64,000 nucleotides of DNA from Chryseobacterium sp. YIM B08800 (GCF_026163565.1 NZ_JAPDKN010000025.1:1-64000); one strand, 5' to 3'. Positions 44,616 to 52,937 are shown, counted from the stretch's first letter. Numbers and translations are program-made. The notes: generated from the letters alone by a model not told the origin.

Positions 44616-44651
44616 AAAGCGTTACCCGAAAAGCTATAAAAGAGTAGGGAA
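44616..44651 (+). promoter_or_regulatory. Conserved leader element, copy 4 (with compensatory change)
   Basis: Words AAAGCG, ACCCGAAAAGCTAT and AGAGTAGGGAA stand in order. Relative to copies 1-3, TCC has become CCC (44625-44627) and GGA has become GGG (44647-44649), which keeps the pairing. It is 22 nt before the peptide 7 ATG. Confidence 0.75.
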
Positions 44652-44673
44652 ATCAAAATCAAACTAATTTATT

Positions 44674-44859
44674 ATGAAAAATTTAAAAAAGCTAAAAAGA
44701 GATGAATTAAAAAATGTAGTTGGAAGCGGTCATGGAGATTGGCAACTATATTGTGATCCGAATTATAGTGGGAGTGGTTCCCCGAAAGGAACATGTAATT
44801 CTGGGTATATAATGTGTCTCGATTGTTGCTACAGAATAGAGCAAAATTTTTGTGATTAA
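44674..44859 (+). CDS. Double-glycine-like leader peptide 7 (6 cysteines, GSG site)
   Basis: This 61-residue precursor has the leader MKNLKKLKRDELKNVVGSG, so the cut would follow GS or GSG. The core has six cysteines, including a CLDCC group, and a serine/glycine-rich stretch (SGSGSPKGT). It follows element copy 4. Confidence 0.74.
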   Translation: MKNLKKLKRDELKNVVGSGHGDWQLYCDPNYSGSGSPKGTCNSGYIMCLDCCYRIEQNFCD

Positions 44860-44922
44860 TTTTATAAATTGATTATTTTCAGAAAAAAGTTAGACTAAAT
44901 AATATCACAATAATTTATCAAT

Positions 44923-45093
44923 ATGAAAAATTTAAAAAAACTTTCAAAAAAGAATTTGAAAGAGATCCATGGCGGAGGTTATGGGGAAAATGATTGGGGT
45001 GCTTGTCGTATTAATGGAGTATGGGTGCCTACAAAGTGTTTAGATCGTTGTCCGAATGGTACAGATCCAATATGTTTAGCTCCGGAAGTATAA
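44923..45093 (+). CDS. Double-glycine leader peptide 8 (4 cysteines)
   Basis: This 56-residue precursor has the leader MKNLKKLSKKNLKEIHGGG and the core YGENDWGACRINGVWVPTKC then LDRCPNGTDPICLAPEV. It has four cysteines. It has no copy of the leader element, so it probably shares the transcript of peptides 6 and 7. Confidence 0.72.
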   Translation: MKNLKKLSKKNLKEIHGGGYGENDWGACRINGVWVPTKCLDRCPNGTDPICLAPEV

Positions 45094-45111
45094 TTAAAAA
45101 ACAAATTTATT

Positions 45112-45294
45112 ATGAAAAATTTGAAAAAATTAAATAGAAGCGAGTTAAAAAATCTTAAAGGTGGTGGACCAACTAGGGCTTATTGTTATCAACACATGAC
45201 TCAATTTGTAGAAGCTCTTCCTGATGATTTTTGTTATCATGAAGAAAATGCAGGTCATATTGCTTGCGAGTGTAAAAGACTTTATGGTCTTTAA
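45112..45294 (+). CDS. Double-glycine leader peptide 9 (4 cysteines)
   Basis: This 60-residue precursor has the leader MKNLKKLNRSELKNLKGGG and a 41-residue core with four cysteines (AYCYQHMTQF near the start and IACECKRLYGL at the end). It starts 18 nt after the stop of peptide 8, so both are co-transcribed. A long hairpin stands between it and the HlyD-type gene. Confidence 0.74.
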   Translation: MKNLKKLNRSELKNLKGGGPTRAYCYQHMTQFVEALPDDFCYHEENAGHIACECKRLYGL

Positions 45295-45304
45295 TTTGAA
45301 AATA

Positions 45305-45338
45305 AAAGTTAAATCCTCATTTTTGAGGGTTTAACTTT
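45305..45338 (+). terminator. Hairpin between peptide 9 and the HlyD-type gene
   Basis: AAAGTTAAATCCTCA (45305-45319) pairs with TGAGGGTTTAACTTT (45324-45338) over 15 bp with one G-T pair. There is no good T-tract, and the GTG start is 12 nt after the stem. It may therefore attenuate reading or translation and not stop it fully. Confidence 0.6.
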
Positions 45339-45350
45339 AAATATACAAAC

Positions 45351-46649
45351 GTGAAAAAAGACATTTTAGACAATATAGAACTACGCTCAGAAAGCGTTCA
45401 GGATATTCTCACACAACCACCACATTGGATGTTCCGATGGGGAAATACGATTATATTTATTATTCTGTTGCTCATTCTTGCAATGAGTTATATCATCAAA
45501 TATCCGGAATTTGTTCCGGCTCCTATTGTGGTGACTTCGCAAAATCCGCCTGAAAAAATTGAAGCAAGAAGCAGCTCAAAAATTGAAAAAATATTTATCA
45601 AAGATCACCAAAAAGTAAAAAAAGGTGATGTAATGATGGTTCTGCAGTCTACAGCAAATTATCAGGATGTTTTAAAACTTAAAAAACTCGTAGATTCTAT
45701 TGCTTCAGATCAGTTGCTTTCTTTTCCGATTAAAGAGGCTTCTCATTTCAAATTGGGCGAACTTCAGGGTGATTACAATAGTTTTGCAAAAGCTTTTCAG
45801 GATGAGAGTTTATTTACTCGTTTACAACCCTATGCTCCGGAAAATATTGCCACTAACCTTAGTATATCAGAATCGAGAAGCAGAATTGCTACTTTAAAAC
45901 AACAAAAAAATCTGGAAGTTGCAAAAGCTGAACTTTCCCGTAAAAGCTATCAACGATCACAGGAATTATTTAATCAGGGCGTGATTGCTGCGGTAGAATT
46001 AGAAAATGAAAAAATAAAATATCTTCAGGCTCAACAAAACTTAGAAAACTTAAATATTTCTCTTTCTCAATTACAGGAAAGTATTTCTAATTTCAATAAA
46101 ACAAAAAGCGGAACAGCGATTAATACAGAAAAAGATAAAATCACGTATTCATCTCAAACCCTTCAATTATTCGAGCAATTGCGAAAATCTTTGAAACAAT
46201 GGGAACAGAACTATCTTATTATTTCTTCGACTGATGGAATGGCAAGTTTTCAGCAATTTTATGGTGAAAATCAGTTTGTAAAAGCAGGTGATCCTATATT
46301 ATCTATTTTACCGGATCATACAGAGCAAATAGTTGGAAGAATGTCGGTTCCTACAGCCAATTCTGGGAAGATTATTCCGGGTGAAAAAGTGTTGATTAAA
46401 TTAGACAATTACCGTTTTCAGGAATATGGAATCATCGAAGGAAAAGTTCAAAATATTTCATTAATTCCGGATGATAAAGGAAATTATTACGTGGATGTTG
46501 TTCTTCCTAAAGGCTTAAAAACTTCCTATAATAAAACATTGAAATTCGACAAAGAATTGAGAGGAAATGCCGAAATCGTAACACAGGATTTAAGATTAAT
46601 TGAAAGGTTTTTCTACCAGATTAGAAAACTGTTGGGCTATCAGTCTTAA
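45351..46649 (+). CDS. HlyD-type periplasmic adaptor
   Basis: This 432-residue protein has a short cytoplasmic N-terminus, one membrane span (TIIFIILLLILAMSYIIKYP), a biotinyl-lipoyl-like segment (KIEKIFIKDHQKVKKGDVMM), a coiled coil in the middle, and the C-terminal beta domain. It is the adaptor of type I-like export, here for the C39 exporter, and should lead peptides through the periplasm. The start is GTG at 45351. The outer-membrane channel is not in the locus. Confidence 0.86.
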   Translation: MKKDILDNIELRSESVQDILTQPPHWMFRWGNTIIFIILLLILAMSYIIKYPEFVPAPIVVTSQNPPEKIEARSSSKIEKIFIKDHQKVKKGDVMMVLQSTANYQDVLKLKKLVDSIASDQLLSFPIKEASHFKLGELQGDYNSFAKAFQDESLFTRLQPYAPENIATNLSISESRSRIATLKQQKNLEVAKAELSRKSYQRSQELFNQGVIAAVELENEKIKYLQAQQNLENLNISLSQLQESISNFNKTKSGTAINTEKDKITYSSQTLQLFEQLRKSLKQWEQNYLIISSTDGMASFQQFYGENQFVKAGDPILSILPDHTEQIVGRMSVPTANSGKIIPGEKVLIKLDNYRFQEYGIIEGKVQNISLIPDDKGNYYVDVVLPKGLKTSYNKTLKFDKELRGNAEIVTQDLRLIERFFYQIRKLLGYQS

Positions 46650-46698
46650 AAATATAACATCATTATTTTGAATTTACTTTTTAACTGACTTTTAAACT

Positions 46699-46726
46699 AC
46701 TGAACTTCAATAAAAGTTCAGTTTAT
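46699..46726 (+). terminator. Terminator after the HlyD-type gene
   Basis: ACTGAACTT (46699-46707) pairs with AAGTTCAGT (46714-46722), followed by TTAT. The T-tract is short. Confidence 0.6.
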
Positions 46727-46740
46727 ACAAACTATTTTTC

Positions 46741-46748
46741 TATTTTTG
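46741..46748 (+). promoter_or_regulatory. Candidate promoter box right before the DUF6660-like gene
   Basis: TATTTTTG fits TAnnTTTG and ends 4 nt before the GTG at 46753, which would give a nearly leaderless RNA. Confidence 0.4.
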
Positions 46749-46752
46749 CTAA

Positions 46753-47079
46753 GTGAAACTTTTAAGATTTATATTGACAATTTATTTCATTGCACTGCTG
46801 ATTATGCCGTGCAGTGATGTCAAAGCTGAATCTGGAAAAGATAATCATACCCAAATTTCACTCAATACTGAGGATTCTCATTCTCATAATATAGATGATG
46901 GCTGTTCTCCTTTCTGCTTTTGCAGCTGTTGCCAAATTACGGTAACTGCATTTAAAATGGAACCTTTTTTAGAAGTTCCTAGTCAGGTAAAAGCCTATTT
47001 TTCAAAAAAAATTCTTTTTCATAGAAACAACATTGCCTATCAGGTTTACGACCATATTTGGCAACCTCCCAAAATTTAA
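46753..47079 (+). CDS. Small cysteine- and histidine-rich secreted protein (DUF6660-like)
   Basis: This 108-residue protein has a signal peptide (ILTIYFIALLIMPC) and a metal-binding-like segment with histidines (SHSHNIDDGC) followed by CSPFCFCSCC. It lies just ahead of a CusA-type pump and resembles the small protein (DUF6660) found in that place in many Flavobacteriia. A role in metal sensing or buffering is inferred from composition and position. The start is GTG. Confidence 0.68.
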   Translation: MKLLRFILTIYFIALLIMPCSDVKAESGKDNHTQISLNTEDSHSHNIDDGCSPFCFCSCCQITVTAFKMEPFLEVPSQVKAYFSKKILFHRNNIAYQVYDHIWQPPKI

Positions 47080-47092
47080 TTTTTAACGATCA

Positions 47093-47112
47093 GATGAAAG
47101 AATTCTTTCATC
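47093..47112. promoter_or_regulatory. Perfect 20-bp palindrome upstream of cusA
   Basis: GATGAAAGAATTCTTTCATC is fully self-complementary. It lies 14 nt after the preceding stop and 125 nt before the cusA ATG. It could be a metal-regulator operator or a stem-loop in the mRNA. A second small hairpin (GCAAT/ATTGC) follows near 47132-47144. Confidence 0.55.
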
Positions 47113-47236
47113 AAAACCTTTAGGAAAACTTTGCAATATCATTGCATGGTATTCTTAGTCATTTTTGCATTTCAGGAATGTATCAATTATTTGATGCAGG
47201 AAAGAGATTAGGTCAATAAAAATTAAATAAAATTCT

Positions 47237-50200
47237 ATGTTAGATAAAATCATAAAATTTAGCATCAAAAACAAGATTGTCGTTGGAATAATGACTTTGT
47301 TGTTGATAATTTGGGGTGTTTGGAGCACAACTAGATTACCGATTGATGCTGTACCCGATATTACCAATAATCAGGTGCAAATTATCACGGTTTGTCCTAC
47401 ACTTGCAGGTCAGGAAGTAGAGCAGCTGGTTACTTTTCCCATTGAGCAAAGCATTGCAAACATTCCGGATATCGAAGAAACAAGAAGTATTTCCAGATTT
47501 GGATTATCGGTTATAACCGTTGTTTTCAAAGAAGATGTTGATGTATATTTTGCGCGTCAGCTTATCAGTGAAAAACTAAAAGAAGCTGCAGAAGAAATTC
47601 CAAAAGGCATCGGAACTCCTGAATTGGCTCCTGTAAGTACCGGTTTAGGTGAGGTTTATCAATATATTCTGCATCCTAAAAAGGGAAGTGAAAACAAATA
47701 TTCTTCTCAAGAACTGCGAACAATGCAGGACTGGATTGTAAGAAGACAGCTTAATGGCACACCGGGAATTGCAGAAGTCAATAGTTTTGGCGGTGAGTTG
47801 AAGCAATATGAAGTCGCTATTGACCCTAACCGACTGAAAGCGATGGGTGTAAGTGTGACTGATATTTTCACATCATTAGAAAAAAACAATCAGAATACAG
47901 GAGGAGCTTATATCGATAAAAAACCGAATGCCTATTTCATCCGTGGAATTGGGGTTGTCGCTTCTCTTGAAGATATAAAAAACATTGCTGTAAAGAACAA
48001 CACAGGCAGTGTTCCGATTTTTATAAAAGATGTTGCCGATGTAAGATTAGGAAGCGCAGTACGTTATGGAGCAATGACGTTTGACGGAAAAGTTGACGCA
48101 GTAGGAGGGATTGTAATGATGCTTAAAGGAGCCAACAGTAATGAAGTGGTAAATCTGGTAAAAGAAAAAATCCCGACGATTCAAAAATCTTTACCCAAAG
48201 ATGTCGTTATCGAACCATTTTTAGACAGAACAGATTTGGTGGGAAGAGCTATCAATACGGTCGAAAAGAACCTAATTGAAGGTGCATTGATTGTCATTTT
48301 TGTTCTTGTGCTATTTCTTGGGAATTTCAGAGCCGGATTAATCGTTGCTTCAGCAATTCCATTGGCATTGCTTTTTGCGCTTGGAATGATGAATGTCTTT
48401 GGCGTAAGTGCAAACCTGATGAGTCTTGGAGCAATCGATTTTGGACTGATTGTAGACGGTGCAGTCATCATTGTAGAAGCTACACTTCATCATTTAGGGC
48501 TCAGAAAATCGACTCAAAAACTGACGCAGGCAGAAATGGATGAAGAAGTTTTTCTTTCCGCTTCAAAAATAAGAAATAGTGCAGCATTTGGTGAAATTAT
48601 TATTCTCATCGTTTACATTCCTATCTTAACTTTGGTTGGAGTAGAAGGTAAAATGTTTACACCGATGGCAAAAACAGTAGGTTTTGCAATTTTAGGAGCC
48701 TTGATTTTATCATTGACTTATATTCCGATGATGAGTGCCTTATTTTTATCTAAAAAACCTTCCACAAAAGAAAATTTTTCAGATAAAATGATGCGCAGGT
48801 TGCAGAATATTTACCAGCCTTTATTACAGAAAGCACTTCGTTTAAAATATGTTTTAGTTTCGGCTACTGTTGCATTATTTGCAGTCAGTATTTTTATATT
48901 CAGCAGAATGGGAGGTGAGTTTATCCCACAATTGCAGGAAGGAGATTTTGCATTTCACTGTATTTTGCCACAGGGAAGTTCGCTTACCCAAAGTGTGGAA
49001 ACATCGATGCAGGCATCAAGAATTATTAAACAGTTTGATGAAGTAAAAATGGTTGTAGGAAAAACAGGTTCTGCCGAAGTTCCTACCGACCCGATGCCGC
49101 CGGAAGCAACGGATATGATTATTGTTTTAAAACCACAAAAAGAATGGAAAACAAAAAAATCTTACGATGAATTAGCAGACGAAATCTCTGAAAAACTGGA
49201 AAACATTCCCGGTGTTTTCTTTGAGAAAAATCAACCGATACAGATGCGTTTCAATGAATTAATGACCGGAATTCGTCAGGATGTTGCGGTGAAAATTTTT
49301 GGTGAAAACCTGGATTCTCTTGCGATTTATGCGAATAAGGTCAATAATGTAATTCAATCGGTGGATGGTGTAACTCAACCTCAGATTGAACGCGTTAGCG
49401 GACTACCACAAATCAATGTAGAATACGACAGAACAAGAATGGCGAACTACGGATTGAATATTGAAGATGTCAATAACACGCTAAGTACCGCTTTTGCAGG
49501 TAAAAGCGCAGGTTTGGTTTTTGAAAATGAGAGACGTTTTGATTTGGTTGTTCGTTTAGACAGCCTTCACAGAACCAATATTGATGATGTGAATAATCTG
49601 ATGATTTCCACCAATTCGGGAAATCAGATTCCGCTTTCTCAGGTCGCTAATATCAGTTACAAACTCGGTCCGGCACAGATAAGTCGTGAAGAAGGAAAAC
49701 GTAGAATCGTAATCGGTTTTAATGTGAAAAACCGAGATGTGGAAAGTGTGGTGAAAGATATTCAGGCAAAACTGGATGATAAAGTAAAGCTTCCTTCTGG
49801 TTATTACTTCACTTATGGCGGGCAATTCGAGAATTTACAGGCTGCAAGTAAACGATTGATGATTGCTGTTCCGGTTTCTCTTTTATTAATTTTTATGCTG
49901 CTTTATTTTACATTTAAATCTTTAAAGCAAGCCGTCTTGATTTTTACAGCCATTCCGATGAGTGCAATTGGGGGTATTTTCGCATTGATTATTCGGGATA
50001 TGCCATTCAGCATCAGTGCAGGAATTGGTTTTATCGCATTGTTTGGAGTTGCAGTTTTAAACGGAATTGTTTTGATTGGAACTTTCAATCAATTAGAAAA
50101 AGATGGAGAAACTGATATTCTGAAACGTGTTTTTGAAGGAACTAAAACTAGGCTTCGTCCGGTTTTGATGACTGCAGCGGTTGCTTCTTTAGGATTTCTT

Positions 50201-51601
50201 CCGATGGCGATTTCCACCGGAGCTGGTGCAGAAGTTCAGAAACCTTTGGCAACCGTTGTGATTGGCGGATTGATAACGGCAACTTTCCTTACATTATTCG
50301 TTTTACCAATGCTTTACATTATTTTCAGCACAAAATTCAATATTAAGAATGTCAAAATGAAACCTTTAACGACAGTGATTATTTTAGGTTTTTTATTATT
50401 TGGACAAACATTGACGGCTCAAACAACAAAGACTCTGTCGGTAGAAGAGGCGACAGAAATGGCGCTGAATAATAACTATTCAATAAAATCTAAAAACTTG
50501 GACGTTAAAGTTTCTGAAAGCCTGAAACCAACGGCAAATGAACTTCCCAAATTGAGTTTCAATGCACAATTGGGACAATACAACAGTCCGAAATTTGACC
50601 AGTCGTTTTCTATTTCACAAAGTATTCCGTTTCCTACTTTATTTAAAGCGAGAAAAGAATTGATTGCGCAGGAAATAAAAGGAAAACAAATTAACAAAGA
50701 AATTACGGTTAATGAGCTTGCAAAACAGGTGAGAACATATTTTTATCAAATTGAATATCTGCATTATAATCAAAACAAACTGTTGAAACTGGATAGCCTT
50801 TATCAGGATTTTATCAGGATTGCAACGGTAAGATTTAATGCAGGTGACATCAAAAAAATAGAAATAAGCACTGCAGAAACGCAGAAAGGGGAAATCAATT
50901 TATTATTAAATCAGAATAAAATTTATCTTAATAATGCCTACAAAAACCTGAAAACCCTTCTGAATACGGATGATGATATTCAGATTACTTTCAATAAAAA
51001 TTATGAACCTTTGAAAGCAGAATATGTTCTGGACAGCACTGCTATTGCCAATCATCCAACGGTAAAAGCTTTTTATCAGGAAATGGAAATTGCCGATAAG
51101 AATAAAAATGTTGAAAAGTCACAAGGTTTGCCGGAGTTTACTTTAGGCTATACCAATCAGTCGATTATAGGTTTTCATACGTTGAATGGTCAGGAAAAAT
51201 ATTATGATGCAGGAAACCGTTTCAGTGTTGCAAGCATCGGAATTGCGATTCCGTTGACTTTTGGAGCAACCAAAGCACGAATTCAGTCTTTAGAATATCA
51301 AAAACAAATGGCAGAATCGAATGCGAAACAACAGCAAAAACAATTGACCGCTCAGTTGGAAAATGCATTAAACCAATATCAGCAAGACATTCAGCAATAT
51401 CAATATTACGTTGACCAGGCTTTACCAAATGCTGAAAAAATAGTTAAGGCAGGGCAACTCGGTTATAAAACGGGAGAAATCTCTTACGTTGAATATTTAT
51501 TTGCTTTGCAGACTGCAACCAATATTCAGCTGAAATATCTGGAGTCTATACAACAGGTCAATCAGTCTGTAATCATCATTAATTCTTTAATCAACAAATA
51601 A
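47237..51601 (+). CDS. CusA/CzcA heavy-metal RND pump fused to a TolC-type channel
   Basis: This 1454-residue protein is a HME-RND pump (residues about 1-1035) followed by an outer-membrane channel domain (about 1065-1454). The pump part has the DFGLIVDGAVIIVE motif near residue 402, typical of metal pumps. The junction carries an intact signal-like peptide (MKPLTTVIILGFLLFGQTLT) beginning at Met1041 (ATG at 50357). It should export Cu, Ag, Co or Zn ions; the metal is not determined. It is followed 1 nt later by the adaptor gene, so they form one operon. Confidence 0.93.
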   Translation: MLDKIIKFSIKNKIVVGIMTLLLIIWGVWSTTRLPIDAVPDITNNQVQIITVCPTLAGQEVEQLVTFPIEQSIANIPDIEETRSISRFGLSVITVVFKEDVDVYFARQLISEKLKEAAEEIPKGIGTPELAPVSTGLGEVYQYILHPKKGSENKYSSQELRTMQDWIVRRQLNGTPGIAEVNSFGGELKQYEVAIDPNRLKAMGVSVTDIFTSLEKNNQNTGGAYIDKKPNAYFIRGIGVVASLEDIKNIAVKNNTGSVPIFIKDVADVRLGSAVRYGAMTFDGKVDAVGGIVMMLKGANSNEVVNLVKEKIPTIQKSLPKDVVIEPFLDRTDLVGRAINTVEKNLIEGALIVIFVLVLFLGNFRAGLIVASAIPLALLFALGMMNVFGVSANLMSLGAIDFGLIVDGAVIIVEATLHHLGLRKSTQKLTQAEMDEEVFLSASKIRNSAAFGEIIILIVYIPILTLVGVEGKMFTPMAKTVGFAILGALILSLTYIPMMSALFLSKKPSTKENFSDKMMRRLQNIYQPLLQKALRLKYVLVSATVALFAVSIFIFSRMGGEFIPQLQEGDFAFHCILPQGSSLTQSVETSMQASRIIKQFDEVKMVVGKTGSAEVPTDPMPPEATDMIIVLKPQKEWKTKKSYDELADEISEKLENIPGVFFEKNQPIQMRFNELMTGIRQDVAVKIFGENLDSLAIYANKVNNVIQSVDGVTQPQIERVSGLPQINVEYDRTRMANYGLNIEDVNNTLSTAFAGKSAGLVFENERRFDLVVRLDSLHRTNIDDVNNLMISTNSGNQIPLSQVANISYKLGPAQISREEGKRRIVIGFNVKNRDVESVVKDIQAKLDDKVKLPSGYYFTYGGQFENLQAASKRLMIAVPVSLLLIFMLLYFTFKSLKQAVLIFTAIPMSAIGGIFALIIRDMPFSISAGIGFIALFGVAVLNGIVLIGTFNQLEKDGETDILKRVFEGTKTRLRPVLMTAAVASLGFLPMAISTGAGAEVQKPLATVVIGGLITATFLTLFVLPMLYIIFSTKFNIKNVKMKPLTTVIILGFLLFGQTLTAQTTKTLSVEEATEMALNNNYSIKSKNLDVKVSESLKPTANELPKLSFNAQLGQYNSPKFDQSFSISQSIPFPTLFKARKELIAQEIKGKQINKEITVNELAKQVRTYFYQIEYLHYNQNKLLKLDSLYQDFIRIATVRFNAGDIKKIEISTAETQKGEINLLLNQNKIYLNNAYKNLKTLLNTDDDIQITFNKNYEPLKAEYVLDSTAIANHPTVKAFYQEMEIADKNKNVEKSQGLPEFTLGYTNQSIIGFHTLNGQEKYYDAGNRFSVASIGIAIPLTFGATKARIQSLEYQKQMAESNAKQQQKQLTAQLENALNQYQQDIQQYQYYVDQALPNAEKIVKAGQLGYKTGEISYVEYLFALQTATNIQLKYLESIQQVNQSVIIINSLINK

Positions 51602-51602
51602 A

Positions 51603-52856
51603 ATGAAACGAAATATCATCTATATCACCCTTACTTTTATTTTTCTCGTAAGCTGCGGAAAAAAAGAAACAACTGTAGAACCTGAAGGTGAAATTAAGAC
51701 AGAACAAACCGAAGAACACGGCGAAGAAGCCCCTCAAACGATTGCGAGTCTTACCGAAGAGCAAATAAAAAGCGTGGGTGTTACTTTAGGAAAAATTGAA
51801 TTAAAAGAACTGACTTCCACGATTAAAGCAAATGGTACATTACGGGTTCCAAACAATAATAAAGCGACTATCACTTCAATGTATGGCGGAATTATAAAGA
51901 CTTTGAATGTTCAGATTGGGGATTTTGTAAAAAAAGGTCAGGTCATCGCATCGATAAGCAATCCTGAATATATTCAATTACAAGAGCAATATCTTACGGT
52001 GAAAAGCAGAATTGCGTTTGCTGAACAGGAATACAGAAGACAAAAAGAACTGTTTGATAATGATGCCGGTGCAAAGAAAAATCTGCAAAGTTCTGATGCC
52101 GAACTGAAAACTTTAAGAACTCAAAAATCATCTTTACAAAGACAGCTTCAGATTATGGGAATCAATCCTGCCAATGTGAATAATGGTAATTTACGTTCAG
52201 GTTTGGTCATTACATCGCCAATTAGCGGAACGGTAAGTAATATTTCTGCGCAGATAGGAAGTTACGTTGATATCTCATCACCGGTTGCTGATGTGATTGA
52301 TAATGGTTCTCTGCATCTCGATTTACAGGTTTTTGAAAAAGATTTACCAAAAATGAAAGTCGGGCAAATTGTTCATTTTAAACTGACCAACAACCCGGAA
52401 ACCGAGTACGATGCAAAAATATTCAGCATTGGTTCATCTTTTGAAAACGAAAGCAAAACCATTTCTGTACATTGTTCTGTCACAGGAAATAAAGCCGGAT
52501 TAATCGATGGAATGAACATCACAGGAATTGTAAGTCTTGATAAAAGTACGACACCAGCAGTTCCTAATGAAGCGATTGTAGAAGCAGACAGCAAATATTA
52601 TATTTTTATTAAAACAAATAAAAAACCTGAAGAACACGCTGAAGAAAAAAGTGAACATGCACACGAAGAGAAAGCAAACCAAAAAGAATCTAAAACAGTC
52701 AATTTTGAAAAAATAGAAGTTGTAAAAGGTTCTTCCGATATGGGGTATACAGCAATTACTACTGTTACCGAAATTCCTGCAGATGCATCTGTAGTTACAA
52801 AAGGTGCCTTTTTCGTGAATGCCAAATTATCAAATTCAGGCGATCACGAACATTGA
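51603..52856 (+). CDS. RND efflux periplasmic adaptor (CusB/CzcB-like)
   Basis: This 417-residue protein has a lipoprotein signal (LTFIFLVSCGKK) and the membrane-fusion layout: a lipoyl-like strand pair (GGIIKTLNVQIGDFVKKGQV), a helical hairpin (about residues 120-175) and beta-barrel domains. Two histidine-rich parts (EEHAEEKSEHAHEEK near residue 340, and GDHEH at the end) suggest metal binding. It starts right after the pump gene and completes the efflux system. Confidence 0.93.
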   Translation: MKRNIIYITLTFIFLVSCGKKETTVEPEGEIKTEQTEEHGEEAPQTIASLTEEQIKSVGVTLGKIELKELTSTIKANGTLRVPNNNKATITSMYGGIIKTLNVQIGDFVKKGQVIASISNPEYIQLQEQYLTVKSRIAFAEQEYRRQKELFDNDAGAKKNLQSSDAELKTLRTQKSSLQRQLQIMGINPANVNNGNLRSGLVITSPISGTVSNISAQIGSYVDISSPVADVIDNGSLHLDLQVFEKDLPKMKVGQIVHFKLTNNPETEYDAKIFSIGSSFENESKTISVHCSVTGNKAGLIDGMNITGIVSLDKSTTPAVPNEAIVEADSKYYIFIKTNKKPEEHAEEKSEHAHEEKANQKESKTVNFEKIEVVKGSSDMGYTAITTVTEIPADASVVTKGAFFVNAKLSNSGDHEH

Positions 52857-52879
52857 TTTCTGTTCAAAAATTTAATTTA

Positions 52880-52920
52880 AATAAAAACACCGTCTGCAAA
52901 TTTCACAGACGGTGTTTTTT
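52880..52920. terminator. Bidirectional terminator
   Basis: AAACACCGTCTG pairs with CAGACGGTGTTT across a short loop, with T residues after it on one strand and A residues before it. It separates the convergent efflux and CAT genes. Confidence 0.85.
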
Positions 52921-52937
52921 AATTATGATTCTTGAAG

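Noticed and set aside
40719..44651. The four-copy leader element as a glutamine riboswitch, since both contain a GTAGG word
   Set aside because: The rest of the glutamine-riboswitch pattern and its longer stems are absent; the likeness is too short.
37238..46700. CRISPR array, because short similar units recur
   Set aside because: The repeated units are coding leaders and 5' elements at uneven spacing, not direct repeats with spacers.
48181..48471. A 96-residue frame on the minus strand within the CusA gene
   Set aside because: It is the antisense shadow of a strongly coding region with intact RND motifs.
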